Positions 15,452 through 25,074 of a stretch of 25,919 nucleotides of DNA are shown one piece after another. Positions within the stretch are counted from its first letter, which is position 1. Each line of letters begins with the position of its first letter. The notes beneath the pieces were generated by a model that did not search any database, had not been told where the DNA came from, and worked only from the letters and a program-made list of their open reading frames with translations. Source of the stretch: Desulfuromusa sp. (GTDB lineage: Bacteria > Desulfobacterota > Desulfuromonadia > Desulfuromonadales > Geopsychrobacteraceae). The position numbers and the translations under genes were made by a program. The stretch lies in assembly GCA_023145655.1 (NCBI GenBank), contig JAGLDI010000038.1, forward strand, positions 1 to 25,919. The letters are read 5' to 3'.

Positions 15452-16210
15452 ATGGTGAATGCAACAGCTATTATTCCTGCCCGCTATGGATCAACCCGGT
15501 TCCCGGGAAAACCTCTTGCGTTAATCAATGGTTTGCCAATGATTCAGCATGTTTGCCAACGGGTTGCCAACGCAACAATGGTTGATCGGGTTGTTGTGGC
15601 AACGGACGATGAGCGTATCGCTGCAGTGGTTGATGGTTTCGGTGGGGAGGTTATGATGACCAGAGCTGATCATCCAACCGGAACCGATAGGTTGGCTGAA
15701 GTGGCTGAGAAAATCGAATCAGAGTTGATTGTTAATGTTCAGGGGGACGAACCTCTGATTGATCCACGGATGGTTGATCAAGTCATCGTTCCATTGGTGG
15801 AAAACCGGCAGATCCAGATGGGAACCCTTGCCTGCCCGATCGATCAACTCGACGATTTCTATAATCCCAATGTGGTTAAAGTCGTCAGGAAACAATCCGG
15901 GATGGCACTCTATTTTTCCCGTGCCCCGATCCCCTGCCCCCGTGACCTGGATTCCGATCAGCTTGCGCAACTGTTGCCAGAGTTGGGCTTGTTACGTCAT
16001 ATCGGTCTTTATGTCTACCGCCGAAAATTTTTGCTGGAATATCCCTCATGGCCCAAAATGCCACTGGAAAAGTTGGAAAATCTTGAACAATTGCGTGCCC
16101 TTGAACGGGGGGTTGAATTGTATGTGGCGGAAACTGAATTTGCCTGTCACGGAGTTGATACTCCGGAAGATCTAAAGCGGGTTTCCCAGCTCATGTCTGG
16201 TGAAAATTAA
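15452..16210 (+). CDS. kdsB: CMP-Kdo synthetase (3-deoxy-manno-octulosonate cytidylyltransferase) KdsB
   Basis: This 252-residue cytoplasmic enzyme (E. coli 248) activates Kdo with CTP to CMP-Kdo for lipid A core synthesis. Family blocks are IIPARYGSTRFPGKPL (residues 7-22), ADHPTGTDRLAEV, NVQGDEPLIDP, YFSRAPIPCPRD, HIGLYVYRRKFL, PLEKLENLEQLRALE and GVDTPEDL. The ATG at 15452 is supported by AAAGGA 5 bases upstream and by the N-terminal strand starting directly after it. The frame opens earlier inside lnt but lacks a site there. It is the last gene of the phoH operon by spacing (10 bp after lnt). Its substrate genes kdsA, kdsD and kdsC, and pyrG which makes its CTP, begin 302 bp downstream. 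Confidence 0.97.
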   Translation: MVNATAIIPARYGSTRFPGKPLALINGLPMIQHVCQRVANATMVDRVVVATDDERIAAVVDGFGGEVMMTRADHPTGTDRLAEVAEKIESELIVNVQGDEPLIDPRMVDQVIVPLVENRQIQMGTLACPIDQLDDFYNPNVVKVVRKQSGMALYFSRAPIPCPRDLDSDQLAQLLPELGLLRHIGLYVYRRKFLLEYPSWPKMPLEKLENLEQLRALERGVELYVAETEFACHGVDTPEDLKRVSQLMSGEN

Positions 16211-16232
16211 TAGTTAAAACACATTGTTGCCT

Positions 16233-16259
16233 CCATTTTGTAAATTTGGATGGTTTTTT
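16233..16259 (+). terminator. Possible weak terminator after kdsB
   Basis: CCAT (16233-16236) and ATGG (16250-16253) flank an A/T-rich loop and are followed directly by six T (16254-16259). The stem is only four clean pairs, so this is a marginal intrinsic terminator. Its position, 23 bp after the kdsB stop, fits. Confidence 0.3.
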
Positions 16260-16325
16260 GCATGAACAGGGTTTCTTTCGCCTCTGTTTCTGTGTAGAAT
16301 TGATTTTTACAGTTTTTATCTAACG

Positions 16326-16462
16326 GGCTGTTGAAAAACTATCTGCGTTGCGATTGCCGTGTTGAAAATTGTCTCAAAATGCTCATTTAATTAGGTGTAA
16401 ACTGCGATTTTTCGGCAATTATCGCTTTACATTCGCGGCCTCGAAAACGTTTTTCAACACCC
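16326..16462. repeat. Long imperfect palindrome with 14-bp terminal inverted repeats (MITE/REP-like)
   Basis: The ends GGCTGTTGAAAAAC (16326-16339) and GTTTTTCAACACCC (16449-16462) are inverted repeats with one mismatch. Between them GCGATTGCCG (16350-16359) pairs with CGGCAATTATCGC (16413-16425) with a 3-base bulge, and AAAATGC (16377-16383) pairs with GCGATTTT (16404-16411). The whole 137 bp can fold into one long interrupted hairpin. It has no coding frame of note. From memory, similar GTTGAAAAA-ended palindromes recur between genes in Geobacter and Pelobacter relatives; that is recollection, not a search. It makes up almost half of the 302-bp kdsB-pyrG gap. Confidence 0.7.
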
Positions 16463-16468
16463 TGCCAA

Positions 16469-18954
<2,486 letters not shown>

Positions 18955-18962
<8 letters not shown>

Positions 18963-19917
18963 AACAGCAAGGCGGGTTTTGCAGATTGAAGCAGCGGCTA
19001 TTTTAGCGTTGCAGCCAAGAATTGATGATACTTTTACCCGGGCGGTCAAAATGATTTTAGATTGTCGGGGGAAAGTTGTTGTGACGGGAATGGGAAAGTC
19101 TGGATTGATTTGTCAGAAGGTTGCAGCAACCATGGCGTCAACCGGAACCCCGACCTTTTTCCTCCATCCTGCTGAAGGAATTCATGGTGACCTCGGGATG
19201 TTGTCAAAAGGGGATGTTGTTATCGCTGTCTCCTATTCCGGGGAAACTGAGGAGGTTAACCGGATTCTGCCGGTGATCAAGCGGATGGGTTTACCGCTGA
19301 TAACCATGTCAGGGAATCCGCACAGCACTCTGGGGATCGCCGGTGATGTCCATCTGGACATCAGTGTTGCTGAAGAAGCTTGCCCTCTTGGTTTGGCTCC
19401 AACAGCCAGTACCACGGCAACCTTGGCTATGGGTGATGCTCTGGCGGTTGCTCTGCTGGATGCCCGTGGGTTCAAAGCGGAAGATTTTGCCCTTTTTCAT
19501 CCCGGCGGTGCTCTGGGGAAGAGGCTGCTGTTGCGAGTTGAAGATCTGATGCATGTTGGTGATGCTATCCCTCTGGTTGCAACGGAAACCCTGCTGCGTG
19601 ATGCTCTATTTGAAATCACCAGTAAACAAATGGGTGTAACTGGTATCGTTGATGCTCAGGATTCTCTGGTCGGGGTCTTTTCTGACGGTGATTTGCGCCG
19701 GATTATGCAGCACGGGCTGGAGTGTTTTCAGCAACCGATCCAGCAGGTAATGTCAACGAATCCTAAGCGAATCTTAAGGAGAAACCTTGCGGCAAAGGCG
19801 TTACAGATTATGGAAACGCATTCGATCACTTCACTGTTTGTTTTTGCTGACGATCAGGGGAAGATACCGGTTGGTATTGTTCATCTGCATGATCTGCTTA
19901 AATCCGGGGTTGTTTAG
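18955..19917 (+). CDS. kdsD: Arabinose-5-phosphate isomerase KdsD (KpsF/GutQ family)
   Basis: This 320-residue cytoplasmic enzyme (E. coli KdsD 328, GutQ 321) converts ribulose-5-phosphate to arabinose-5-phosphate, the KdsA substrate. The SIS domain has [42 protein letters not shown] and [19 protein letters not shown]. Two CBS domains follow from about residue 200 ([48 protein letters not shown]). Start at ATG 18955, with AGGGGGG 6-7 bases upstream; the adjoining GTG 18952 is equally in frame. It overlaps kdsA by 8 bp, and its stop shares one base with the GTG of kdsC (TAGTG). Adjacency to kdsA and kdsC makes KdsD more likely than the sugar-utilisation paralogue GutQ. Confidence 0.95.
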
Positions 19918-20450
19918 TGGAAAAGCAACTCGCCAAAATTAAACTTTTGCTCCTTGATGTCGATGGTGTTTTGACCGATGGTCGGATTATCTATGATAGT
20001 CAAGGGAATGAGTTGAAGGCATTTGATGTCAAAGATGGCCACGGGTTGAAAATGGTGCAACGTGCGGGAATCAGGGTTGGGATTGTTACCGGACGTAATT
20101 CTATTGTCGTCAGTCGCCGAGCTCAGGAATTAGGGATAGAAATTCTTTACCAGGGAGCTTTACGCAAGTTGGAACCCTATCTGGAAATTCTTTCCGAGCA
20201 GAATCTGCTCGATGAGCAGGTTGCCTATGTGGGGGACGATATTATTGATCTGCCGATTTTGCAGCGGGTCGGATTCAGTGCGACTGTTGCCGATGCTATC
20301 CCCGATCTTTTCCCTTATGTTGACTATATCGCAACCCGGCCCGGTGGCGGTGGCGCAGTCAGGGAGATTTGTGATTTGTTGTTACGGGCATCAGGTCAGT
20401 GGGATGAAATAACAAAAAGATATTTTGACTCTACCTGCACGACAGATTGA
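19917..20450 (+). CDS. kdsC: Kdo-8-phosphate phosphatase KdsC
   Basis: This 177-residue HAD-superfamily phosphatase (E. coli 188) releases Kdo from Kdo-8-phosphate in the cytoplasm. The nucleophile block is LLLLDVDGVLTDGRI with D14 and D16. FDVKDGHGLKMVQRAGI, GIVTGRNS, the Lys region GALRKLEPY and the metal block YVGDDIIDLPIL follow in order. The C-terminus has ATRPGGGGAVREICDLLL, the Gly-rich tail that completes the neighbour's active site in the KdsC tetramer. It starts with GTG at 19917, sharing one base with the kdsD stop; there is no upstream alternative. The stop shares one base with the lptC ATG (TGATG). Confidence 0.96.
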   Translation: MEKQLAKIKLLLLDVDGVLTDGRIIYDSQGNELKAFDVKDGHGLKMVQRAGIRVGIVTGRNSIVVSRRAQELGIEILYQGALRKLEPYLEILSEQNLLDEQVAYVGDDIIDLPILQRVGFSATVADAIPDLFPYVDYIATRPGGGGAVREICDLLLRASGQWDEITKRYFDSTCTTD

Positions 20451-21019
20451 TGTTTAATTTCAGGCGTCTGTTAGCTCTTCTTATTTTGCTTTCCAGTGTT
20501 GTTTTGACGACGGTTATCTATCGTCACCTGCAGCAGCAAAGCCCAAAAGAAATTCTTAGCATGTTGCCGGAAAATATTGACCTTGCTGTTGCTGACCTTC
20601 ATTATACCCAGAATGAGGAAGGTCAGCGACGCTGGACTCTCGATGCCGATACTGCAGAATATGAGCGTGACAGTGGTCTGGCAAAGCTTACGACAGTCAG
20701 GTTGTTGTTTTATGATGCTGGAGGGTTCGGTGACGTCAACCTGCAGTCTGATCAGGGGCAACTTGCACAGGAGACAAGTCAGGTTGATGTCTGGGGGAAT
20801 GTCAGGATAGAGGCTGAGAGTGGTGAGCAACTTTTCACTGAACGGTTGCACTATGATAATCAGCTCCGGCAGTTAAGTACTGATAACCCAGTTCGACTTC
20901 TTTCTTCTGGCGTGAAATTGACCGGTGTCGGGTTGTGGATTGATATTGATCAAGGACGCATGGTTGTAAAGGATAAGGTTCAAATGACATTGTATCCATC
21001 CGGCAGGGAGAAGAAATAA
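20450..21019 (+). CDS. lptC: LPS export protein LptC
   Basis: This 189-residue single-pass inner-membrane protein matches E. coli LptC in length (191). One N-terminal transmembrane helix (about 6-24, LLALLILLSSVVLTTVIY) anchors a periplasmic beta-jellyroll with DADTAEYERDSGLAKLTTVR, LQSDQGQLAQETSQVDVWGN, LHYDNQLRQLSTDNPVRL and GMVVKDKVQ-like terminal strands (GRMVVKDKVQMTLY). LptC takes LPS from the LptBFG transporter and passes it to LptA. The assignment rests on architecture, weak family motifs and position between kdsC and lptA, because LptC sequences diverge strongly. ATG 20450 overlaps the kdsC stop by one base. Confidence 0.92.
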   Translation: MFNFRRLLALLILLSSVVLTTVIYRHLQQQSPKEILSMLPENIDLAVADLHYTQNEEGQRRWTLDADTAEYERDSGLAKLTTVRLLFYDAGGFGDVNLQSDQGQLAQETSQVDVWGNVRIEAESGEQLFTERLHYDNQLRQLSTDNPVRLLSSGVKLTGVGLWIDIDQGRMVVKDKVQMTLYPSGREKK

Positions 21020-21520
21020 ATGATGGGGAGATGGTTGCTGCTATTGTTCGGTGTCCTCTGCTGTTGTGTTCCCGTGACCTTTGCCGACGAAGTAACGCCG
21101 GGATTTGATCGAAATCAGCCGATTGAAATTACTGCACAGAAATTAGAGGTATTACAGCTGGAGCGACAATCAATTTTTACCGGGGAGGTTGTCGCAATCC
21201 AGGGGGAGATGACCCTTTCTGCGGATAAACTGATTGTCTATCTGCAGGAAGCCGAAGATCAAATTGATCAGCTGGAGGCGATTGGCAGAGTCCGGTTTGT
21301 ACAGCTGGATCGGGTTGCGACTGCCGATCAGGCAATTTTCCAGCAAGAGAAAGAGGTGTTGATTTTAACCGGAAATGCGGTGGTGACCCAGGGGGAAAAT
21401 ACGATTTCCGGGGATGAGATTACCCTTTTCATTCAAGAGAACAGGACTCTGATTAAAGGGTCTGAAAATAACCGGGTTAAGGCGGTTATTGTTCCGGAAA
21501 AGAAAAAGGAAAAGCCGTGA
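21020..21520 (+). CDS. lptA: LPS transport periplasmic protein LptA
   Basis: This 166-residue protein has an N-terminal signal peptide ([20 protein letters not shown], cleavage probably after TFA near residue 22). An OstA/LptA beta-jellyroll domain follows: [60 protein letters not shown] and [20 protein letters not shown]. LptA bridges LptC in the inner membrane and LptD in the outer membrane. The gene begins immediately after the lptC stop with two consecutive ATG codons, so either may be used. The Lys/Glu-rich C-terminus KKKEKP is encoded by bases that also supply the lptB ribosome binding site, and the stop overlaps the lptB GTG by 4 bp. Confidence 0.95.
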   Translation: MMGRWLLLLFGVLCCCVPVTFADEVTPGFDRNQPIEITAQKLEVLQLERQSIFTGEVVAIQGEMTLSADKLIVYLQEAEDQIDQLEAIGRVRFVQLDRVATADQAIFQQEKEVLILTGNAVVTQGENTISGDEITLFIQENRTLIKGSENNRVKAVIVPEKKKEKP

Positions 21521-22242
21521 GCAGAGTTCTTAAAGCAATCGAGTTACATAAAACCTATGTTGGTCGCGAGGTCGTTTCCGGAGTCAATCTGGAAGTTCAC
21601 TCAGGGCAGGTGATTGGGTTGCTGGGTCCGAACGGTGCTGGCAAAACAACCAGTTTCTATATGGTGGTCGGGTTGGCAAAACCTGACAAGGGACAAGTCT
21701 TTCTGGATGATCTTGATATTACTGAACTGCCTATGTATCGGCGGGCGCGGCTCGGGATCTCCTATCTGCCACAAGAAGCATCAGTCTTTCGTAAGTTGAC
21801 AGTGGCTGAAAACCTGCTGGCGATTATTGAGACCCTGAAACTGACCAAAGGGGAGCAAAAACAGCGTCTGGAAGAGTTGCTGGATGATTTGAATATTGGT
21901 CATATTGCTGGCTCAAAAGGATATGCCCTCTCCGGGGGAGAGCGTCGACGAGTTGAAATTGCCAGATCCCTGGTTCTTGAACCGGCTTTTTTACTACTTG
22001 ATGAGCCCTTTGCCGGAATTGACCCGATTGCCGTTATTGATATTCAGACAATTATTTCTCAGCTTAAAGAGCGCGGCATCGGGGTGCTGATTTCTGATCA
22101 TAATGTTCGTGAAACTCTCGGGGTTTGTGATCGGGCATATATCCTGAGTCAGGGTAAATTACTTGAATTTGGAACTCCTGAAGAAATTGCTGCGAGTCCG
22201 GTTGCGCGGGAAATTTATCTGGGAGAAAAATTCAAACTCTAA
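21517..22242 (+). CDS. lptB: LPS export ABC transporter ATPase LptB
   Basis: This 241-residue ATPase has the same length as E. coli LptB. Walker A is [17 protein letters not shown] (K43), the Q-loop region is [15 protein letters not shown], the signature LSGGE is at 138-142 and reads on as [10 protein letters not shown]. Walker B is [16 protein letters not shown] (D162-E163), and the switch His is H195 in [10 protein letters not shown]. It powers LPS extraction with LptF and LptG, which are not in this window. It starts with GTG at 21517 with AAAAAGG upstream, and the GTGA overlap couples it to lptA. The next gene, rpoN, is 85 bp away, the first real gap since pyrG. Confidence 0.98.
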   Translation: MSRVLKAIELHKTYVGREVVSGVNLEVHSGQVIGLLGPNGAGKTTSFYMVVGLAKPDKGQVFLDDLDITELPMYRRARLGISYLPQEASVFRKLTVAENLLAIIETLKLTKGEQKQRLEELLDDLNIGHIAGSKGYALSGGERRRVEIARSLVLEPAFLLLDEPFAGIDPIAVIDIQTIISQLKERGIGVLISDHNVRETLGVCDRAYILSQGKLLEFGTPEEIAASPVAREIYLGEKFKL

Positions 22243-22284
22243 TTTGTTAATACGGGTGAGTCCGCTTTTCTAAAGACCTCACAT

Positions 22285-22312
22285 TATCATTATCTGGCAG
22301 GTGACACCTGCC
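22285..22312 (+). promoter_or_regulatory. Perfect 17-bp palindrome with adjacent -10-like sequence upstream of rpoN
   Basis: GGCAGGTG (22296-22303) and CACCTGCC (22305-22312) are exact inverted repeats about a central A. TATCAT at 22285-22290 matches 5 of 6 bases of a sigma-70 -10 hexamer and would start transcription near 22297, inside the palindrome; no good -35 was found. As RNA the site folds as GGCAGG-TGACA-CCTGCC, just ahead of the rpoN ribosome binding site (GGAAAA from 22315). It is not a terminator because no T-run follows. It fits an operator or a 5'-leader hairpin. Confidence 0.5.
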
Positions 22313-22327
22313 TCGGAAAAAAACTTT

Positions 22328-23782
22328 ATGGCTCTTGATCTTCGACTACAGGTTAAACTCAGTCAACAACTGGTTATGACTCCCCAGCTGCAACAGGCAA
22401 TTAAATTATTGCAACTGTCGCGGATGGAATTGGTGGATGCCGTGGCTGAGGAATTAGCTGAGAATCCACTACTTGAAGAGGGAACTGAGACAAAAGATGA
22501 GATTGACGAGGGGGTTGCCAAGCTTGAAGGGGAAGCGGACCTGCAGGCTGATGCTGCCCCTGAACAGGAGATCAAGGCTGAGTCAGAGGGGATGAATGAT
22601 ATTGACTGGCAGACCTACCTTGAAGGGTACAGTCTCAACAGTAGTGATACCCGTAACAGTTACGAGGATCACGAAGATCGCCCTTCTTACGAAAGCCTGT
22701 TGACTCGCCAGGAAAGTCTGAAAGATCATCTGATGTGGCAGCTTAATCTCTCTTCATTTGCCACTGATGAGCGTCTGGCTGCTGCTGAAATTATCGGTAA
22801 TCTGGATGATGTCGGTTATCTGCATGCCAGTTTGGAGGAGATGGTAGAGAACTCAGAGTTGGAACTGGAGATATTTGAATCCGCCCTGAAACGGGTTCAG
22901 AAATTTGATCCTGCTGGGGTTGCCGGAAAAAATCTTCAGGAATGTCTCCTGTTACAGTTGGACCGATTGGAATTGTCAGACTCCTTGGCCGCTAATATTT
23001 TACGTGACTTTATTGTCGAACTTGAAGGGCGTAAATATCCGGTGATCGCCAAAGCATTGAAAGTCTCTCTAGATGATGTGCTGAAAGCGGCAAAAATGAT
23101 CGCTAGCCTCGATCCGCGACCTGGAAGATCCTATAATGAAGAGGATGTTCACTATATTTCTCCTGATATCTTTGTCCATAAGGTTGGGAATGAGTATGTG
23201 GTAACGCAAAATGATGATGGCTTGCCCAATTTACGCATCAACTCTTTTTACCGTAAGGCACTGAGCGATTCAAAAGCAGTGGATAAAAAAGCCGGGGAGT
23301 ATATTCAGGAGAAAATGCGCAGTGCGGTCTGGTTGATCAAGAGTATTCATCAGCGGCAACGGACCATTTATAAAGTGACCAAGAGTATTGTTAAGTTACA
23401 GAGGGACTTTTTTGACTATGGAATTGAGCACCTGAAACCTCTTGTCCTCCGTGATGTTGCCGATGATATTGAGATGCATGAATCAACGGTCAGTCGGGTG
23501 ACCACAAACAAATATGTACAGACTCCACAAGGGTTGTTTGAATTAAAATATTTCTTTAACAGTGGGATCAATACTGCTGATGGTGATGCAATCGCCTCAG
23601 AGAGTGTGAAGAGTCGCATCAAAGAAATTATTGCTGTAGAAAATCCCAAAAAGCCCTACTCGGATCAGAAAATTGTGGCTCTTCTGGCGGAACATAACAT
23701 TGATATTGCGCGCCGGACTGTGACTAAGTATCGAGAAATGCTCGGTCTTGGTTCTTCCACCGAGAGAAAAATACTATTTTAA
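22328..23782 (+). CDS. rpoN: RNA polymerase sigma-54 factor RpoN
   Basis: This 484-residue cytoplasmic sigma factor (E. coli 477) directs polymerase to -24/-12 promoters that need activator ATPases. The activator-interacting N-terminus has LRLQVKLSQQLVMTPQLQQAIKLLQLSR, split here as LSQQLVMTPQLQQAIKLLQL, near residues 5-35. An acidic linker with many Glu and Asp spans about 50-120. Core-binding repeats follow (ADERLAAAEIIGNLDD-like and FDPAGVAGKNLQECLLLQLD). The DNA-binding HTH has LKPLVLRDVADDIEMHESTV, and the RpoN box is ARRTVTKYRE at 461-470 (consensus ARRTVAKYRE, one A-to-T change). ATG 22328 is chosen over an in-frame GTG at 22301 because the family N-terminus begins there and GGA lies upstream. 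A perfect palindrome lies 15 bp before the start. Confidence 0.97.
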   Translation: MALDLRLQVKLSQQLVMTPQLQQAIKLLQLSRMELVDAVAEELAENPLLEEGTETKDEIDEGVAKLEGEADLQADAAPEQEIKAESEGMNDIDWQTYLEGYSLNSSDTRNSYEDHEDRPSYESLLTRQESLKDHLMWQLNLSSFATDERLAAAEIIGNLDDVGYLHASLEEMVENSELELEIFESALKRVQKFDPAGVAGKNLQECLLLQLDRLELSDSLAANILRDFIVELEGRKYPVIAKALKVSLDDVLKAAKMIASLDPRPGRSYNEEDVHYISPDIFVHKVGNEYVVTQNDDGLPNLRINSFYRKALSDSKAVDKKAGEYIQEKMRSAVWLIKSIHQRQRTIYKVTKSIVKLQRDFFDYGIEHLKPLVLRDVADDIEMHESTVSRVTTNKYVQTPQGLFELKYFFNSGINTADGDAIASESVKSRIKEIIAVENPKKPYSDQKIVALLAEHNIDIARRTVTKYREMLGLGSSTERKILF

Positions 23783-23810
23783 TGCCAATCATATAAAGTT
23801 TTTTGGCGTT
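23781..23810 (+). other. Stem-loop at the rpoN stop codon
   Basis: AATGCCAA (23781-23788) pairs with TTGGCGTT (23803-23810) over 8 bp with one T-G wobble; the loop is 14 bases. It begins inside the TAA stop. A run of five T comes only 7 bases further on (GTGGTAGTTTTT), so if it terminates transcription it does so imperfectly. Confidence 0.35.
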
Positions 23811-23937
23811 GTGGTAGTTTTTCAGAATCTAATTTTAGTTTTCTCAGGGTGAAAAGATGCCTTGAAGATGATTCTGCGTTATAGTTAACCTAATCCAGAT
23901 TCCATGCCGGAGTCTGTTGAAACAAGGAGGTTGCCCT

Positions 23938-24486
23938 ATGCAAATTGCCGTTACCTTCCGTCACATGGAGAGTAGTGATGCCATTCGCAACTATGTGGAA
24001 GATAAACTGTCCCGGGTTAAAAAATACATCGATGAACCAATCGATGCCCAGGTCGTTTTATCGATACAAAAAAAGATAAATCATCGCGCCGAGGTTACCA
24101 TGGTCGCTAAAGGGCTGACCATGAAGAGTACAGAGAGTAAGGAAGATATGTATGCCGCTATTGATCTGATGGTCGATAAAATAGAACGGCAACTGAAGCG
24201 TCACAAAGATAAGCTCAAACGACATAAGGGGGATAGTGGAATTCGACGGCAGCTGGGGAAAACAGTTTTTTCTGCAGCAAGCGTTGATGCTGAGAATGAA
24301 GCCCCTGAAATTATCCGCAGTCATTCATTTTCTGTCAAACCAATGTCGGTGGAAGAGGCCGTCCTGCAGATGGATCTTCTCGACAAGGAGTTCCTTGCTT
24401 TTACTGATGATAACACCGCAGAGATGCATGTTGTTTATCGACGTAAAGACGGTAACTATGGTTTGATCGTCCCGCAGGGGAGTTAA
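23938..24486 (+). CDS. hpf: Ribosome hibernation promoting factor, long form
   Basis: This is a 182-residue cytoplasmic protein. The N-terminal domain (about 1-100) is the S30AE fold that blocks the decoding centre: QIAVTFRHMESSDAIRNYV, KLSRVKKYID, and EDMYAAIDLMVDKIERQLKRH with a basic HKDKLKRHKG tail. The C-terminal domain (about 125-180) has IIRSHSFSVKPMSVEEAVLQ and FLAFTDDNTAEMHVVYRRKD, which marks the long form that dimerises 70S ribosomes to 100S particles. ATG 23938 has a perfect AAGGAGG 7 bases upstream, the best ribosome binding site in the window, which suggests high expression. The 155-bp leader after rpoN could hold its own promoter. A strong terminator follows directly. Confidence 0.97.
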   Translation: MQIAVTFRHMESSDAIRNYVEDKLSRVKKYIDEPIDAQVVLSIQKKINHRAEVTMVAKGLTMKSTESKEDMYAAIDLMVDKIERQLKRHKDKLKRHKGDSGIRRQLGKTVFSAASVDAENEAPEIIRSHSFSVKPMSVEEAVLQMDLLDKEFLAFTDDNTAEMHVVYRRKDGNYGLIVPQGS

Positions 24487-24494
24487 TATTTGTA

Positions 24495-24534
24495 ACGGGT
24501 CTTTCTTCTGTAGGGGAGAGAGACCCGTATTTTT
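24495..24534 (+). terminator. Intrinsic terminator between hpf and ptsN
   Basis: ACGGGTCT (24495-24502) pairs with AGACCCGT (24521-24528). The stem continues through TTCTTC against GGGGAGAG with wobbles, giving about 14 pairs, and is followed by A and five T (24530-24534). It begins 9 bp after the hpf stop. This is the clearest terminator in the window. Confidence 0.85.
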
Positions 24535-24562
24535 CTATTTCTGACTTGATAAGATTGTGATT

Positions 24563-25024
24563 ATGAAAATATCTGAACTGCTGGATCCAAGAGCTATTAT
24601 TGCTGACATGCAAGCTAAAGACAAACCGAGGGCCCTTGTTGAATTGACCGATTCATTGATTTCCTGTGAGCCATCTTTAAACCGGGATGATGTGATTTCT
24701 GTTCTACAGGAGCGAGAAAGACTTGGCAGCACCGGAATCGGTGATGGTGTTGCTATTCCACACGGTAAATTAGCCGGGATTCCTGAGTTGAAACTGGTTT
24801 TTGGGCGGAGTCATTCGGGGGTCGATTTTGAATCAATGGATGGACAACCGGCGTATCTGTTCTTTTTGCTGATTGCTCCTGAGGAATCGGTTGGTGTTCA
24901 CCTGAAAACCCTGGCGAGAATTTCTAAATTATTAAAAGATGTCACGGTCAGGAAAAAACTGCAGGATGCTCCTGATCAAGCGGCGATTTATCAGGCTATT
25001 CTTGACCAAGAGGAACAAACCTGA
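24563..25024 (+). CDS. ptsN: PTS nitrogen regulatory protein EIIA(Ntr)
   Basis: This 153-residue cytoplasmic EIIA-2 domain protein (E. coli PtsN 163) has the phospho-acceptor H67 in TGIGDGVAIPHGKLAGI. Further family blocks are ISELLDPRAIIADM at the N-terminus, VISVLQERERLGSTG, GVDFESMDGQPAYLFFLLIA and HLKTLARISKLLKDV. In proteobacteria it receives phosphate from NPr/EINtr and regulates potassium and nitrogen functions rather than moving sugar. ATG 24563 is chosen; a GTG at 24557 is in frame, and neither has a clear ribosome binding site. It lies beyond a strong terminator, so it probably relies on read-through or its own promoter. hprK follows after 50 bp. Confidence 0.96.
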   Translation: MKISELLDPRAIIADMQAKDKPRALVELTDSLISCEPSLNRDDVISVLQERERLGSTGIGDGVAIPHGKLAGIPELKLVFGRSHSGVDFESMDGQPAYLFFLLIAPEESVGVHLKTLARISKLLKDVTVRKKLQDAPDQAAIYQAILDQEEQT

Positions 25025-25074
25025 TCATTTGGGATACCATCACTGCTCCGGTGAATAAATCAGGTTGAATAAAT

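Noticed and set aside
22295..22312. Sigma-54-like TGGCAG...GC upstream of rpoN
   Set aside because: The GG-to-GC spacing is two bases too long for a -24/-12 promoter. The bases are better explained by the perfect palindrome.
22301..22327. Longer rpoN start at GTG 22301
   Set aside because: It would add nine residues not seen at RpoN N-termini and lies in the palindrome without a ribosome binding site.
23857..23885. Possible promoter for hpf with TATAGT at 23880-23885
   Set aside because: The -10 is acceptable, but no -35 resembles consensus at 16-18 bp. An hpf promoter in this gap is likely but cannot be placed.
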